DNA from: Agapanthus africanus | Taxonomy: Eukaryota > Streptophyta > Magnoliopsida > Asparagales > Amaryllidaceae | Direction of reading: 5' to 3' | Length of the DNA stretch: 64,000 nucleotides | NCBI GenBank assembly: GCA_030015575.1 | Contig: JASDDO010000026.1 | Coordinates: 25,560,079 to 25,624,078, forward strand | Shown here: positions 53,053 to 63,504 of the stretch, one piece after another | How the letters are laid out: the number at the start of each line of letters is the position of its first letter | Numbering within the stretch: the stretch's first letter is position 1 | Translations under genes and position numbers: made by a program | The notes under the pieces: model-generated | What the model saw: only the letters and a program-made list of their open reading frames with translations | Told to the model about the DNA's origin: nothing | Database searches by the model: none

Positions 53053-54629
53053 TTGCTTGTAGATAAATTCGAATCTGGAACAACTCTATTATAATACCGA
53101 ATCAACAGGAAATCCAATAGGGATCGGAATGGGAGGCATACACAACGGTTATCACCAAGATAATTGAGTTGAGGTGTTTTTAGTTTTTGTTGCCCTATTT
53201 TATTTCTCTCCACCTCTAATTTTTGCTTATGCTCTACCTCGAATTTATCAATTCAATCCTTGTGCATTGGCTAATCCAATGTTGCTGCTTCTTCAGCAGA
53301 CTTTTCTCAGTTAGTAAGAGTTGACTGAAAACATACCCAAGACTGAACCTAATTAGAAATAAGATTTCACTGGAAAAGAAATATAACCAAATCTCAAGTA
53401 AGCAGACAAACCTTTCTCATATCTAACTCGTTAAGGAATCTGTATCCATGAATATTTTCTGTAAATTCAGTTTATTGTTACCGTCGCTATTATTCGCTCA
53501 ATGATTTAAATCTGCTATAGTTTGGTCCTAAGGTTAAGTGTTCCTGTGGGGCATCAAAATGCCATGGATTTCTTGGTAGCAAACGAAAGGCATGCAGGTT
53601 AACCAGCTGGGGATGCAAACGGAAGAGATCTATTGCCATTAAAGCATAAAGTTATGCCTGCTGATTCACTTGATATGAGGGTTTGTCGATTTTTTTTTTC
53701 TTTTCAATTATTCACATCAAGTTGGATAGAAGTTGACTCTGCATTCATTTTTTTTGCTGTGAAGCAATCATAGTTATTATTCATCGACTTTAGCAAGCTT
53801 TTGTATACCATCTCCCCTTGTTCAGCCGGTACTTCGGGAAAAAAGAAAATCGGCCACACAGTTTACAAGTCCATTGATTTGAGTTTATAGATATTGTATT
53901 CAAAGAATATTTATGTTTAACCCACAATGTGAAATGTTAACATTCATCTTGTTTAGCATGATTATCACCCTAACACCTGGGAGCTAATTTGTTGTACAAG
54001 AATACTCACGTGCTGTTAAATGACTGCTCGTTGTTACAGAGAAGTAAAGAAATTTATGCATCTTATTCTATGCTTTTTAATCTATTATTATTTGTTCCTA
54101 CAAAAAAATTCTCTTATTATTTGAACCTATTTGTTGATATGTTTAGTGCCATCTTTTCGCTGTTAGAACATACCAATCGAATAAGTGACATTATATTAAA
54201 TAGAAGGGTATTCGCAAGATAGTGTGAATGTACATATACGCCAATAATGATATATGTATTCATATAATAATCGTAGTAACATGCAATTTTGATGTTGCAG
54301 AAGATGATGTCAAACACACACCAAGAGAAAGATCAATACAAAGAATCACAACTTTCAGTAAATTAAAGTCACATTCAATGCACCACATTCCATGGCATCC
54401 TTTGAGAAAGAAGATCAATATAAATAAAGAATCACAATGTCAGTAAATTTTAATCGTATTCGTCAACAACCGAATCCCATTGCAGCCGTTACAAATTCAA
54501 GCGAAGCGAAGTTTTTCAGAATTACATGAAACATCTAATTAGTGTCAAGCTTAAATTTACGAGAGCGGGATTTCATATAAAGAAAAACCAGAACGGACTT
54601 AAATATTCACAACTCTTATAACGCAATAA
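53053..54629. other. AT-rich intergenic DNA
   Basis: I see no supported gene, RNA or repeat. Small open frames here are AT-rich and lack features. The part next to 54630 may be the 3' flank of the reading frame described at 54630-55805. Confidence 0.4.
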
Positions 54630-54684
54630 CTAATACTCATCTGAGAAAAGAAAAGCAAGACTTAAACCTCGACGACCATCAGGA

Positions 54685-54692
54685 GTATGCCT
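54685..54692. repeat. MITE target-site duplication, left copy (GTATGCCT)
   Basis: GTATGCCT here and GTACGCCT at 55485-55492 match in 7 of 8 bases. Eight bp is the hAT target size. Confidence 0.7.
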
Positions 54693-55484
54693 AGTGTTTT
54701 AAAAAGCCGGCGCTTAAGCGGCCGAGCGGGTTTTTCCGTTCCGTTTTATTCCGTTTAAGCGAGTGATATTGCATAACCTATTTTATTGATGTTTACATCT
54801 CATAAGTGTTATAAAGGGTATATAACTATTGTTATTGGCGTAAGAATACACAAATACCAATTAATACAATATTCCATTTTTTTTTTTCTTTTTCCACGTT
54901 TCAATCTTTCGTGCTCGACTCGATAAATCTCACGGTTGTCAAGCCAATTTTGAGACACTTCAAGATTTGGGTTTCAAAACTCCAAAATTTTAGGTTTATC
55001 AACTCTAAGAAGTCGAGATCTAAATCGATTTCGAGCAATCCTTGGGTTTTCTATTTCGATTTCGAATAGTTTTTGAATTTCGATCATGAAATTCTAATTC
55101 GATTTTCACTATACTGGTTTTGAGCTACAATCTTTTAGATACCTTTTTTAATAATTTGGTAATTAAGTGTTTTTAGTGATTTGAGTTATGATGCTTGATG
55201 TTGGGTATCGAAAACCTTATAAGCACTGTATAAACTAATAAATTCTAAGAAAATTTTAATTTTGCATTGAATTATCTGAGCATATTTTAGCAAATAATAT
55301 ATTGTCTAAACACATTGGTTAAATTTAGGCATTTGCTGTTACAAAAGTAACATAAAAATAGTTAGAATGTAATGATAATCATTATTTCTGATCCGTCTGA
55401 GCAGCCGCTTAAACGCTTAAGCGGCGTTTAAGCGTTTTGACTCCTTGACCGTTCCGTTTTTCTTTCCTGCTTTTAAAACACCGT
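54693..55484. mobile_element. hAT-type MITE (792 bp)
   Basis: Ends are inverted: AGTGTTTTAAAAAGC at the left, and ACGGTGTTTTAAAAGC when the right end is read on the minus strand. Flanking 8-bp direct repeats (7 of 8) fit hAT elements. Subterminal parts are rich in CGCTTAAGCG/CGTTTAAGCG palindromes (54709-54720, 55390-55435). The interior is AT-rich with no transposase. Confidence 0.8.
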
Positions 55485-55924
55485 GTACGCCTTTTATTCC
55501 AGTCATATGCTTGGAGTGGATTCCCAGAAATAACTTCACATACTCTAAACTGCAATAACATTCTCCTATGCTTTTTTTTAATGAAATTCGTCATGAGGAG
55601 CGAAACTACACTAGAGCAAACATATGATGCAGCCCCTAGCATAAATGGAGCCGCCGCCAAAATTTCCTTCCACTGCCTCATCGAAGCAAGAATTGCTAAT
55701 GCAGCAGAGGCAATCGGCAGCAGCAGCAGCAACAAATTCTTCCACACTAGAAATCTTGTAACCACTTCCTTACATCCCTTGCAATGAACTATGTGTCGAA
55801 ACTATCGATTCATTAAATTCGTAGCAAACTGAGTTCCAATCCCTCCTTTTGCCGGAAAAGAAGCGGAAACCCCAGCGGCGATCCCTGCTGGAGCCTGCTC
55901 AACAACCGCAGGGCCTTTCGGTAA

Positions 55925-56133
55925 TTTCACCAAATCATGCCGACTTTAAACATCCACTTTCTATACTCTGCAACCCAAGTATCACAAGACTTCAAATTCA
56001 TATACAACTCCTTCGTCGGTACCTTCTCTTTCACCAACACTTCATCTTGCGATTCCAGAAACCCCATTTCTTGTTCAAGTACCTTACAGATGATGCTCAT
56101 AAGTTGGAACTCCTCATATTGCGACACGTGGCG
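55925..56133 (-). pseudogene. Exon-like fragment upstream of the MITE-split frame
   Basis: The minus-strand frame HVSQYEEFQLMSIICKVLEQ, EMGFLESQDEVLVKEKVPTK, ELYMNLKSCDTWVAEYRKWM, FKVGMIW ends at TGA 55925. The sequence at the end (TTG|GTGAAA) could instead be a splice donor leading to 55805. Composition looks like genuine protein, with charged helical segments. The upstream side is lost at about 56134, near the second Tat element. Confidence 0.4.
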
Positions 56134-56489
56134 AATGACGTGTTACCCGCGACAACCCGTCAGACTCCTGGCGGCTACCGAAGTAAAATCAGTGTGGAGC
56201 ATTGGCCTCTTTTCTCGGATCATCCCCGATCTGACACTCCGCTTCTTGCCCACGAGCAATCTGGCACCCGAACTTGCACCCCTTCTCTTTTGCTCGTCTC
56301 TGAGAGCTTCCTCGGCCTCCTGGCTTGTCTCTGAACCACCCGCCGAGCTAAGCCTCCCCAGCTCTCCCAATCAAATGTGAGCGCAGAGCCCTAGCGCTTC
56401 CGTAACGGCCCCGCGTATTTCGCTAAAGCGAGATATCCCGCATACTCTGCCAATATTCCTCGACTCTAACTTGATCGTCGGAGGGTCCT

Positions 56490-57185
56490 ACGGTGGCCAC
56501 TCATCCCGGAACTTTCTTGCAGATAGCTCGTCTTCCACATCAAACACAACCCATTGAGATCCACACGATCGGCCAAATTATGGTTATTACCTCGGATCCT
56601 GCTCGGGAAACCGCCAGAAACCACCACCTCTTTCCTGTCGACGATGTAAGCACTCCACCCCAGAAAAAGGTGCAGGAAGGACGAGCCCATTATCTTCACC
56701 AACGAAGACCTCCATGGTATATCACTGCCTCACAACGACCTTCTCGTGAGAACGGCCCGGATCCAACGGTACGGGGTACAGAGGATATTGGTTGATTCAG
56801 GTAGCTCAGCAGATATCCTTTTCTACAACTGTTTCCAGCATATGGGGTTAGGACAATCCGACCTACAGTCGACCTCCCATGTCCTCTCCGGATTCACCAA
56901 CCACTTCATCCCGACCGAGAGAACAATCACCCTCCTCCTCAACATCGGGGAAGCAGGTCGTACGCACACCATGCCGGTGAACTTCCTTATCGCTAAAGTT
57001 CCTTCGTCTTACAACATTCTCCTGTGACACCCTACATTGAATGCCCTCCAAGCTCAAATCTTGACTTATGATCTTGCGATCAAATTTCCATTGGATCAAG
57101 GCGGGATAGGTCGGGCCATGGGAATCAGCAGATCGCTTAGATTTGCCTTACTTCAACTTCTCCTGCCGGAGAGTAGGACGACGAT
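56490..57185 (+). pseudogene. pro: Tat-2 gag end and protease
   Basis: EIHTIGQIMVITSDPA near 56555 is the conserved gag-protease linker of Tat elements. The protease has an intact catalytic ILVDSGSSADILF (GAT at 56794), MPVNFLIAKVPSSYNILL and, after a TGA at about 57026, HPTLNALQAQILTYDLAIKF. TGA replaces the G-R of the family motif LGRP. The stop and frame changes inactivate it. Confidence 0.8.
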
Positions 57186-58110
57186 TTGGAAGACACGCGG
57201 GATTTCCAGGGGTCCTTAGATACACGTGACGACCAAAGGGAAATCCGAGGAGCATCGGTAGAAGCATTGACGGAAGGCCCCCTCGTCGAAGGAGTTAATG
57301 GACGGACCGTTCAGATTGGTTCTCTTTTGACAGGAGACCGCCGTGAAGACTTGATCCGTTTCTTCCGAGAAAACTTTGACGTATTCGCCTGGACACCGGC
57401 AGACATGTCCGGGATCGACCCCAAAGTTATCTCACACAAGCTCGGAGTCGACCTGAAGGCCAGATCCGTCCGACAGAAGAAACGAAGTTTTGCGCCAATC
57501 AAGCAAAAGGCGGTTGAGGACGAGGTTGATCGATTGCTCGCAGCTAACTTCATTAGAAATCTTGACTACTCGGATTGGCTGGCGAACGTTGTCATGGTAA
57601 AAAAGGCGAACGGAAAATGGCGTATGTGCATCGATTTCATGGATCTGAACAAGGCCTGCCCTAAAGACAACTATCCCCTCTCTCAGATAGACCAGCTAGT
57701 GAACAGCTCAGCCGACCATGAATTGCTTAGCTTTATGGACGCTTTCTCCGGTTACAATCAGATCCGGATGAACGCGGCAGATGAGCTTACTGCGTTCACC
57801 ACGGATCGGGGGTATATTGCTACAAAGTGATGCCCTTCGGTCTTAAGAACGCTGGGGCCATGTATTAATGCCTCGTCAACAAACTATTCAGGCCGCAGAT
57901 CGGGAGGAACATGAAAGTCTACGTCGACGACATGCTCGTAAAATCAACATCATCGGACGGCACACCCGAGATCTCGGCAAGACATTTGACGTCCTGCGCA
58001 GGTATAAAATGAAGCTGAATCCAGCTAAGTGTGCTCGGAGTCACCAGCGGGAAGTTCCTCGGGTTCATGGTCACCAATCGAGGAATTGAAGCGAACCCAG
58101 AAAAGATCAG
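57186..58110 (+). pseudogene. pol: Tat-2 reverse transcriptase, frameshifted
   Basis: An open part (57186-57830) encodes the linker LIRFFRENFDVFAWTPADMS and RT blocks YSDWLANVVMVKKANGKWRM, CIDFMDLNKACPKDNYPLSQ and FMDAFSGYNQIRM. A frameshift near 57810 leads to CYKVMPFGLKNAGAMY and a TAA. KVYVDDMLVKS (near 57912) is the catalytic YVDD block, in yet another frame from about 57868. Confidence 0.85.
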
Positions 58111-59489
58111 TGCCATTCTCAATATGGCCACACCGAAGAGCAATGTTGAAATAATGCGGCTCACAGGAAGAGTGGCCGCTCTGATTCTCTTTATGTCAAG
58201 ATCCGAAAAGAAGTGTCTCCCGTTCTTTAAAGCCTTGAGAAAAATTCTTAAGTTCGAATGGTCGGAAGAGTGTCCGAACGCTTTCGAACAACTCAAGGCG
58301 CTCCTAGCAACTCCCCCACTACTCACTCGACCAGTCGAGGGCGACGAGCTAGTATTATACCTTACGGTCTCCGACCAAGCTGCAGGCTCAGTGCTCGTCA
58401 GGGAATCCGAAGGTGTACAGAGGCCGGTTTACTACGTGAACCACGTTTTCAAGGACACGGAAACTAGATACCTAGCCATAGAAAAGATAGTCTTGGCACT
58501 TGTCGTCGCCTCAAGGAAACTACGACACTATTTCCAGGCGCACACTATCCTCGTCCTCACCGAGCGACCTATAGAAACTATTCTGGCTTCCCCTGAATCA
58601 CCAGGTCTTCTGGAGAAATAGAGGTGGAAATTATCTCAATTCGACATCAAGTACTGTCCCAGGCAAGCCATCAAAGCGCAGGTCCTAGCAGACTTCATGG
58701 TCGAATGCACTATTCCCACCAAAGGAGCGGCAGCACGGGGCCCCGAACCACATCCCTCGGTCGAGGAAGTACCCAACTCCATCCCCGACTAGGTGTTCTA
58801 CGTGGACGGATCCTTTACCAAGGAAGGAAGCGGGGATGGCCTTATCATTCGAGGCCCGGACAAGGCATAGATGGAATGCTCTTTGAAGCTCAGATTTAGA
58901 GCGTCGAACAATGCCGCGGAATACAAGGCTTTGTTAGCTTGATTGCGAATTGGCTCCGAGGTAGGGCTGAAGACGATCCGAATTCGCAGTGACTCCGCAC
59001 TGGTCTCAGCCAACTAACTGGGCATTTCGAGGCCCGAAAACCACTCATGATGAAGTATTTGGCCGAGGTAAAAAGACTTCGGAAAAATTTCAAAGAAGTC
59101 CAGGTAGAGCAGATTTTCCGGACCCTAAACACCCAAGCCGATGTCTTGAGCAAGCTCGCTTCTTCCTATACGACCCACCATAAAAGAAATATTCTCTTTG
59201 ATGTCTTGCCACGGCCTAACGTGGAAGACGGAAAGGTAACATTCCAAGTATACATGACTAAGGAAGAAGGCCAAGATTGGAGGAAGTCTCTCGTAGAGTT
59301 CCTAAAAGATGGTATACTTCCGGAAAACCGAGGGGAGGCTTGCCGCCTTCGAGCAAAAGCCCAACATTTCATCTGGAGCAATGAAAACCTCTACAAGAAG
59401 TCGTACACTCTGCCCTTGCTCCGATGCGTCGACCCTCACGAAGCCAACTAAGTTCTACGAGAGATACATGAAGGGGTCGGGAGAACGAT
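58031..59489 (+). pseudogene. pol: Tat-2 RT thumb, RNase H and second RNase H, first copy
   Basis: SGKFLGFMVTNRGIEANPEK, FEWSEECPNAFEQLKALLAT, LYLTVSDQAAGSVLVRE, YYVNHVFKDTETRYLAIEK and LRHYFQAHTILVLTERPIE are readable to TAG 58621. After it come KLSQFDIKYCPRQAIKAQVL and, past another stop, VFYVDGSFTKEGSGDGLII, the start of the second RNase H. The linker toward integrase (VKRLRKNFKEVQVEQIFRTL, ADVLSKLASSY, GQDWRKSLVEFLKDGILPEN) ends near 59450. 58513-59490 is repeated in the next copy. Confidence 0.85.
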
Positions 59490-60468
59490 CAAGGAAACTA
59501 TGACACTATTTGCAGGCGCACACCATCCTCGTCCTCACCAAGCGACCTATAGAAACTATTCTAGATTCCCCTGAATCATTAGTTCGTCTGGAGAAATGGA
59601 GGTGGAAATTATCTCAATTCGACATCAAGTACTGTCCCAGGCAAGCCATCAAAGCGCAGGTCCTAGCAGACTTCATGGTCGAATGCACTATTTCCACCAA
59701 AGGAACGGCAGCACGGGGCCCCGAACCACATCCCTCGATCGAGGAAGTACCCAACTCCGTCCCCGATTAGGTGTTCTACGTGGACATATCCTTTACCGAG
59801 GAAGGAAGCGGGGATGGCCTTATCATCCGAGGCCCGTACGAGGCAGAGATGGAATACTCTTTGAAGCTCGGATTTAGAGCGTCGAACAATGCCGCGGAAT
59901 ACAAGGCTTTGTTAGCTAGATTGTGAATTGCCTCCAAGGTAGGGCTGAAGACGATACAAATTCGCAGTGACTCCGCACTGGTCGTTAGCCAAGTAACCGG
60001 GCATTTCGAGGCCCGAAAACCACTCATGATAAAGTATCTGGCCGAGATAAAAAGACTTCGGAAAAATTTCAAAGAAGTATAGGTAGAGCAGATTCCCCGG
60101 ACCCTAAACACCCAAGCCGATGCCTTGAACAAGCTCGCTTCTTCCTATACGGCCCACCATAAAAGAAATATTCTCTTTGATATCTTGCCATGTCCTAGCG
60201 TGGAAGACGGAAAGGTAACATTCCAAGTATACACGACTCAGGAAGAAGGTCAAGATTGGAGGAAGTCTCTCGTAGAGTTCCTAAAAGATGGTATACTTCC
60301 GGAAAACCGAGGGGAGGCTCGCCGCCTTTGAGCAAAAGCCCAACATTTCATCTGGAGCAATGAAAACCTCTACAAGAAGTCGTACACTCTGCCCTTGCTC
60401 CGATGCGTCACCCTCACGAAGCCAACTATGTTCTACGAGAGATACATGAAGGGGTCGGGAGAACGATC
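58513..60468 (+). repeat. 978-bp tandem duplication inside Tat-2 pol
   Basis: 58513-59490 and 59491-60468 are direct copies, differing by scattered substitutions and small indels. The outer borders and the internal junction share TCAA (CCTCAAGG, GATCAAGG, GATCAATGG). Each copy spans the end of RNase H, the second RNase H and the pre-integrase linker. Confidence 0.93.
59491..60468 (+). pseudogene. pol: Tat-2 second copy of RNase H to pre-integrase segment
   Basis: It repeats the previous unit: LTKRPIETILDSPESLVRLE now reads through to KWRWKLSQFDIKYCP, because the TAG of the first copy is TGG here. Stops remain at about 59768, 59925 and 60328. VKRLRKNFKEV has become IKRLRKNFKEV-TAG. Since the two copies carry different stops, they decayed partly independently. 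Confidence 0.8.
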
Positions 60469-61480
60469 AATGGGCCCGCACCCTGTTCTAGAAGACACTG
60501 TGCAAAGGATATTACCGGCCGTGGATACACCAGGATGCTGAGAAATTCATCAGAAGATGCAAGAATTGCCAACTCCACTGCAGCATACATCGTCTCCTCG
60601 CTACTGAACTAACGCCTCTCAGATCCCCTTGGCCGTTTGCACAATAGGGGATGGATATGGTGGGATAACTCCCCACCGGCACGAGCGGACACAAATACAT
60701 CTTTATCACGGTAGACTGCTTCACGAAGTGGATAGAGGCCGTGCCCATCAGAAAACCAGACACCTCTACTATAAAGTTCCTGAAAAACAACATAATCTCC
60801 CGATTTGGAATCCCGAGGTGCATCGTCACCGACCATGGGACCAACTTCGAAAACGACAAGGTCAAAGAATTTTGCAGCGACTATCACATACTGATGAAGT
60901 TTGTCGTGATAACACATCCGCAATGCAACGGACAGGCCGAGATAGCAAATCGAGGAGTTATCCGTGGACTCAGAACTCGCTTAGAAGAAAGATAGGGCGG
61001 CTGGGTCGAGGAATTGCCACGGGTGGTATGGGCATTACAAACCTCGAAGAAAACGCTCACGGGAGAAACCCCGTTTAGCATCTGCTACGGTACTGAGGAG
61101 ATGGTCCCCGCGGAGACGGACTGCCTAGTTATCGAGTCAAACACTTCGACGATGAAGCTAACACCTCTGCACTCCGAACCAACTTGGACATCTTATTGGA
61201 AAAGCATGACCGAACGCAAATGAGAGCGGTTGTTTATCAACAGCAAACCGCTTGCTATTACAACGCTCGAATCAAACATCGGGCCTTCAAGGCAGGGGAT
61301 CTGGTCTTACAAAGGAACGAGTTCGTAGATCAAGTAAGACTGCATAAATTCTCCCCGAAGTGGGAAGGACCATTCCTCCTAGCAGAAGTATTGCCCGGTG
61401 GAGCATACCGCTTGCAGGATGTCGGGAGGCGTAAGTTTCCCCAGTCTTACAACGTTGAAAAGCTCAAGTTGTATAAGTAA
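60469..61480 (+). pseudogene. int: Tat-2 integrase, frameshifted
   Basis: Readable in three frames. The zinc-site part RRCKNCQLHC lies near 60550. The core has GMDMVG near 60650, VTDHGTNFENDKVKEF near 60835 and NGQAEIANRGVIRGL near 60930; E and both D positions are recognisable. Then come VWALQTSKKTLTGETPFSIC, YGTEEMVPAE and the C-terminal RNEFVDQVRLHKFSPKWEGP with FLLAEVLPGGAYRL, ending YNVEKLKLYK TAA at 61478. There is no chromodomain. Stops occur near 60650 and 60993, and a frameshift near 61200. Confidence 0.85.
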
Positions 61481-61795
61481 AAATGTATCCCTTTTTGAAA
61501 TAATGTAATTCTTGTCAGCGTTTAATTAAGTCCGTAGAATGAACGAAGAAAGAAAAGGAGACAATACACTACTTCCAAAAAACATAATTCATTTATTAAT
61601 TAAGGGGTATTATAGGCTCCCCAGCCTTACAATAATTACAACAGAGGGGGACGAGGATCAAGTAAGCACCGTTGAGGGTACTCCGAGGAAATCTCCTCCA
61701 GCCGGGCCCGAGCTTCCTCAGCCCGCTCTTTCCGACGGTGCCCGCAGACCCTAGATTCCACGGAAGCACCGGGGACCCCATCCACCGGACAAAAA
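61481..61795. other. Region between Tat-2 integrase and antisense frame 1
   Basis: ATTCATTTATTAATTAAGG at 61586 includes AATAAA on the minus strand, and AGGCTCCCCAGCCTTACA follows at 61615. This would suit a 3' end for a minus-strand transcript covering the antisense frame at 61796-62146. A similar TTTATT ... CAGCCTTACA pair occurs at 63395-63447. Confidence 0.4.
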
Positions 61796-62146
61796 TCAAC
61801 GATCAGTCTTTTCTGGAAAACACTCCAGAAGAAGATCCTCTGATCGTTCCCGCCTACTCTTCGAGATCAGACCGAGATGGTAGAGCGTATGCAACTTGTC
61901 AAACGCCACATCTCTCAGCTGCAGAGATAGGGCATTGTGCAGACCTGAGGACATCCTCCAGATCGCGTAAATGAGCAGTTGGAGAAGAGGAGATCGCCGT
62001 GGAAGTAGGCGTCCAAAGTGGCCCTCCACGCAGTATATCACCGCCTTATACGTCTGTTCAGAGCGATCGATGCTATAAAGGTACACATCGTCATAAGAAA
62101 TGATCTCCCTGGTGGTATAAATGCGCCCGACTATATTCAGAAACAT
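61796..62146 (-). CDS. Antisense open reading frame 1 downstream of Tat-2 integrase
   Basis: ATG 62146 to stop 61796 gives 116 residues: MFLNIVGRIYTTREIISYDD, VYLYSIDRSEQTYKAVIYCV, then GHFGRLLPRRSPLLQLLIYA and a helical, charged C-terminus (KSRRERSEDLLLECFPEKTD). It is uninterrupted although the pol genes around it are full of stops, which hints at coding or recent origin. No family recognised. Some Tat-lineage elements are known to carry extra, sometimes antisense, frames next to pol; homology to those was not tested. Confidence 0.4.
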   Translation of the reverse strand: MFLNIVGRIYTTREIISYDDVYLYSIDRSEQTYKAVIYCVEGHFGRLLPRRSPLLQLLIYAIWRMSSGLHNALSLQLRDVAFDKLHTLYHLGLISKSRRERSEDLLLECFPEKTDR

Positions 62147-62400
62147 AAGGCTAGAAAGAAACCAACATGCCTTCGCTATTTATAGTCTTAACAAAAATCT
62201 TCCAACGGCCGAAATTTACTCGCGCAGCGACGCGAATCACGGGATATCTCAATTTCTCGATATAGAACTGCTACATGTCGGCCATGTCGATCTTCACGAG
62301 CTCCTATACGAGACACGGAAGGTTGAACGACGTCCTTACTCCCGTCTATGTGAATCACGGAAGGTTGAACGGCGTCCCATAAAGACGCAAGGGAGTCTAG
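62147..62400. other. Possible upstream region of antisense frame 1
   Basis: CGGAAGGTTGAACGRCGTCC occurs twice (62317 and 62358). On the minus strand TATAAATAGCGAAGGC (about 62190-62175) is a good TATA-box match 30-45 bp before the ATG at 62146. It would suit a promoter or its remnant for the antisense frame. Confidence 0.45.
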
Positions 62401-62990
62401 AAAGCCCTCATCGCGAGGCCACCGAGCAGTTTCTTGTCCGGTCCATCCCTAGTAGGTAGCTTCCTACCCATCAACGCTAAAAATCTAAAGCCTTCATCAT
62501 GAGGCCACCGAGCAACTTTCTGCCCGGTCCATCCGTAGCAGGTAGCTTCCTACCCACTACGCTAAAGATCTAAAGCCCTCCTCTCGAGACCACCGAGCAG
62601 CTTTTTGCCCGGTCTACCCCTAATGGGTAGCCTCCTACTCATCAACGCTAAAGATCTAAAGCTTTCCTCACGAGGCCACCGAGCAGCTTACTGCCCGGTC
62701 CATCCCTAGTGGGTAGCTTTCTACCTATATATGCTAAGGATCTAAAGACCTCTTCTCGAGGCCACCGAGCAGCTTCTTGTCCGGTCCATCCCTAGCGGGT
62801 AGTCTCCTACCCATCAACGCTAAGGATCCTAAGCTCTCCTCATGAGACCACCGAGCAGTTTCCTGTCCGGTCCATCCCTAGCGAGTAGCTTCCTACCCTT
62901 CAACGCTAAGGATCTAAAGCTCTCATCAAGAGGCCACCGTGTAGTCAACTTCTCGGCCCATCCATGCGAGGTAGGTTCCTGCCTTAAGAA
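62401..62990. repeat. 86-bp tandem repeat, six copies plus a degenerate seventh
   Basis: Units begin at 62401, 62487, 62572, 62658, 62743, 62830 and 62916. Each has GAGGCCACCGAGCAG, then CCCGGTCCATCCCTAG and GGTAGCTTCCTACC, then CAACGCTAAAGATCTAAAGC. The GGTAG and CTACC parts form a small hairpin with loop CTTC in most copies (GGTAGTCTCCTACC and GGTAGCCTCCTACT also). Confidence 0.9.
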
Positions 62991-63504
62991 AAGACGGATC
63001 CAACGTCCTCATCAAGGAAGAATCAGTCAACGCCGACCTATTCATGCTTAGCTATTTTTTCGACTCAGGCAATGACATGTGGTCGTCACCTCGACTATGA
63101 GGAGTGGACTGATATCGACCTTTCCACACTTGAATATTTTTCGATTCATGCTAAGACGCGCGGTCGTCACCTCGACTCCGGGGAACGGGAGGGTTCCGAC
63201 CTTCCTACACTTGGCTAATATTTGACTAACTCTCGACGCACGATCGTCTCCTTAAAAGGCAGTGCACCGACCTACGACCTAACACTCGTAGGACGAGAAG
63301 ACTGACAAGCTAAGTACACTTGTAGAATGAAAATTTAAATAATAAGAATACACGAGCTAAAAGGATACATTCGAGCAGAAAAGAAAGGGTCAACTTTATT
63401 TATGATCAAAAATAAATACAAGGTATTCTGAACTTCTCAGCCTTACAAAAAGTGTCCGAAAGCTTACAAAATTTTGAAAACAAAAACGCCCAAGGGAAGA
63501 AAGC
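62991..63504. other. Non-coding part of Tat-2 3' region
   Basis: Two related blocks (GCTTAGCTATTTTTTCGACT near 63048 and GCACACTTGAATATTTTTCGATT-like near 63125, each followed by GGTCGTCACCTCGACT) form a roughly 90-bp repeat. TTTATTTATGATC at 63395 gives AATAAA on the minus strand, downstream of antisense frame 2. Confidence 0.5.

Larger units (their letters stand above)
54630..55805 (-). pseudogene. Unknown membrane-protein exon interrupted by a hAT-type MITE
   Basis: From an acceptor-like ACATAG near 55803 the minus-strand frame reads HCKGCKEVVTRFLVWKNLLL, with two hydrophobic segments: LLLLLLPIASAALAILA, and ILAAAPFMLGAASYVCSSVV continuing SLLM. A basic tail follows (NFIKKKHRRMLLQFRVCEV). 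At 55485 it enters a MITE. On the far side of the MITE the same frame continues, using one target copy, through PDGRRGLSLAFLFSDEY to TAG at 54630-54632. The open frame on both sides suggests a once coding last exon now split. The family is not recognised. A second exon-like segment lies upstream at 55925-56133. Whether the MITE is spliced or truncates the protein is unknown; read through, it adds about 20 foreign codons. Confidence 0.5.

Noticed and set aside
55849-56380. Plus-strand frames of 161 and 147 residues
   Set aside because: They run opposite to a better exon-like minus-strand segment and show no recognisable domain; kept out of the gene list.
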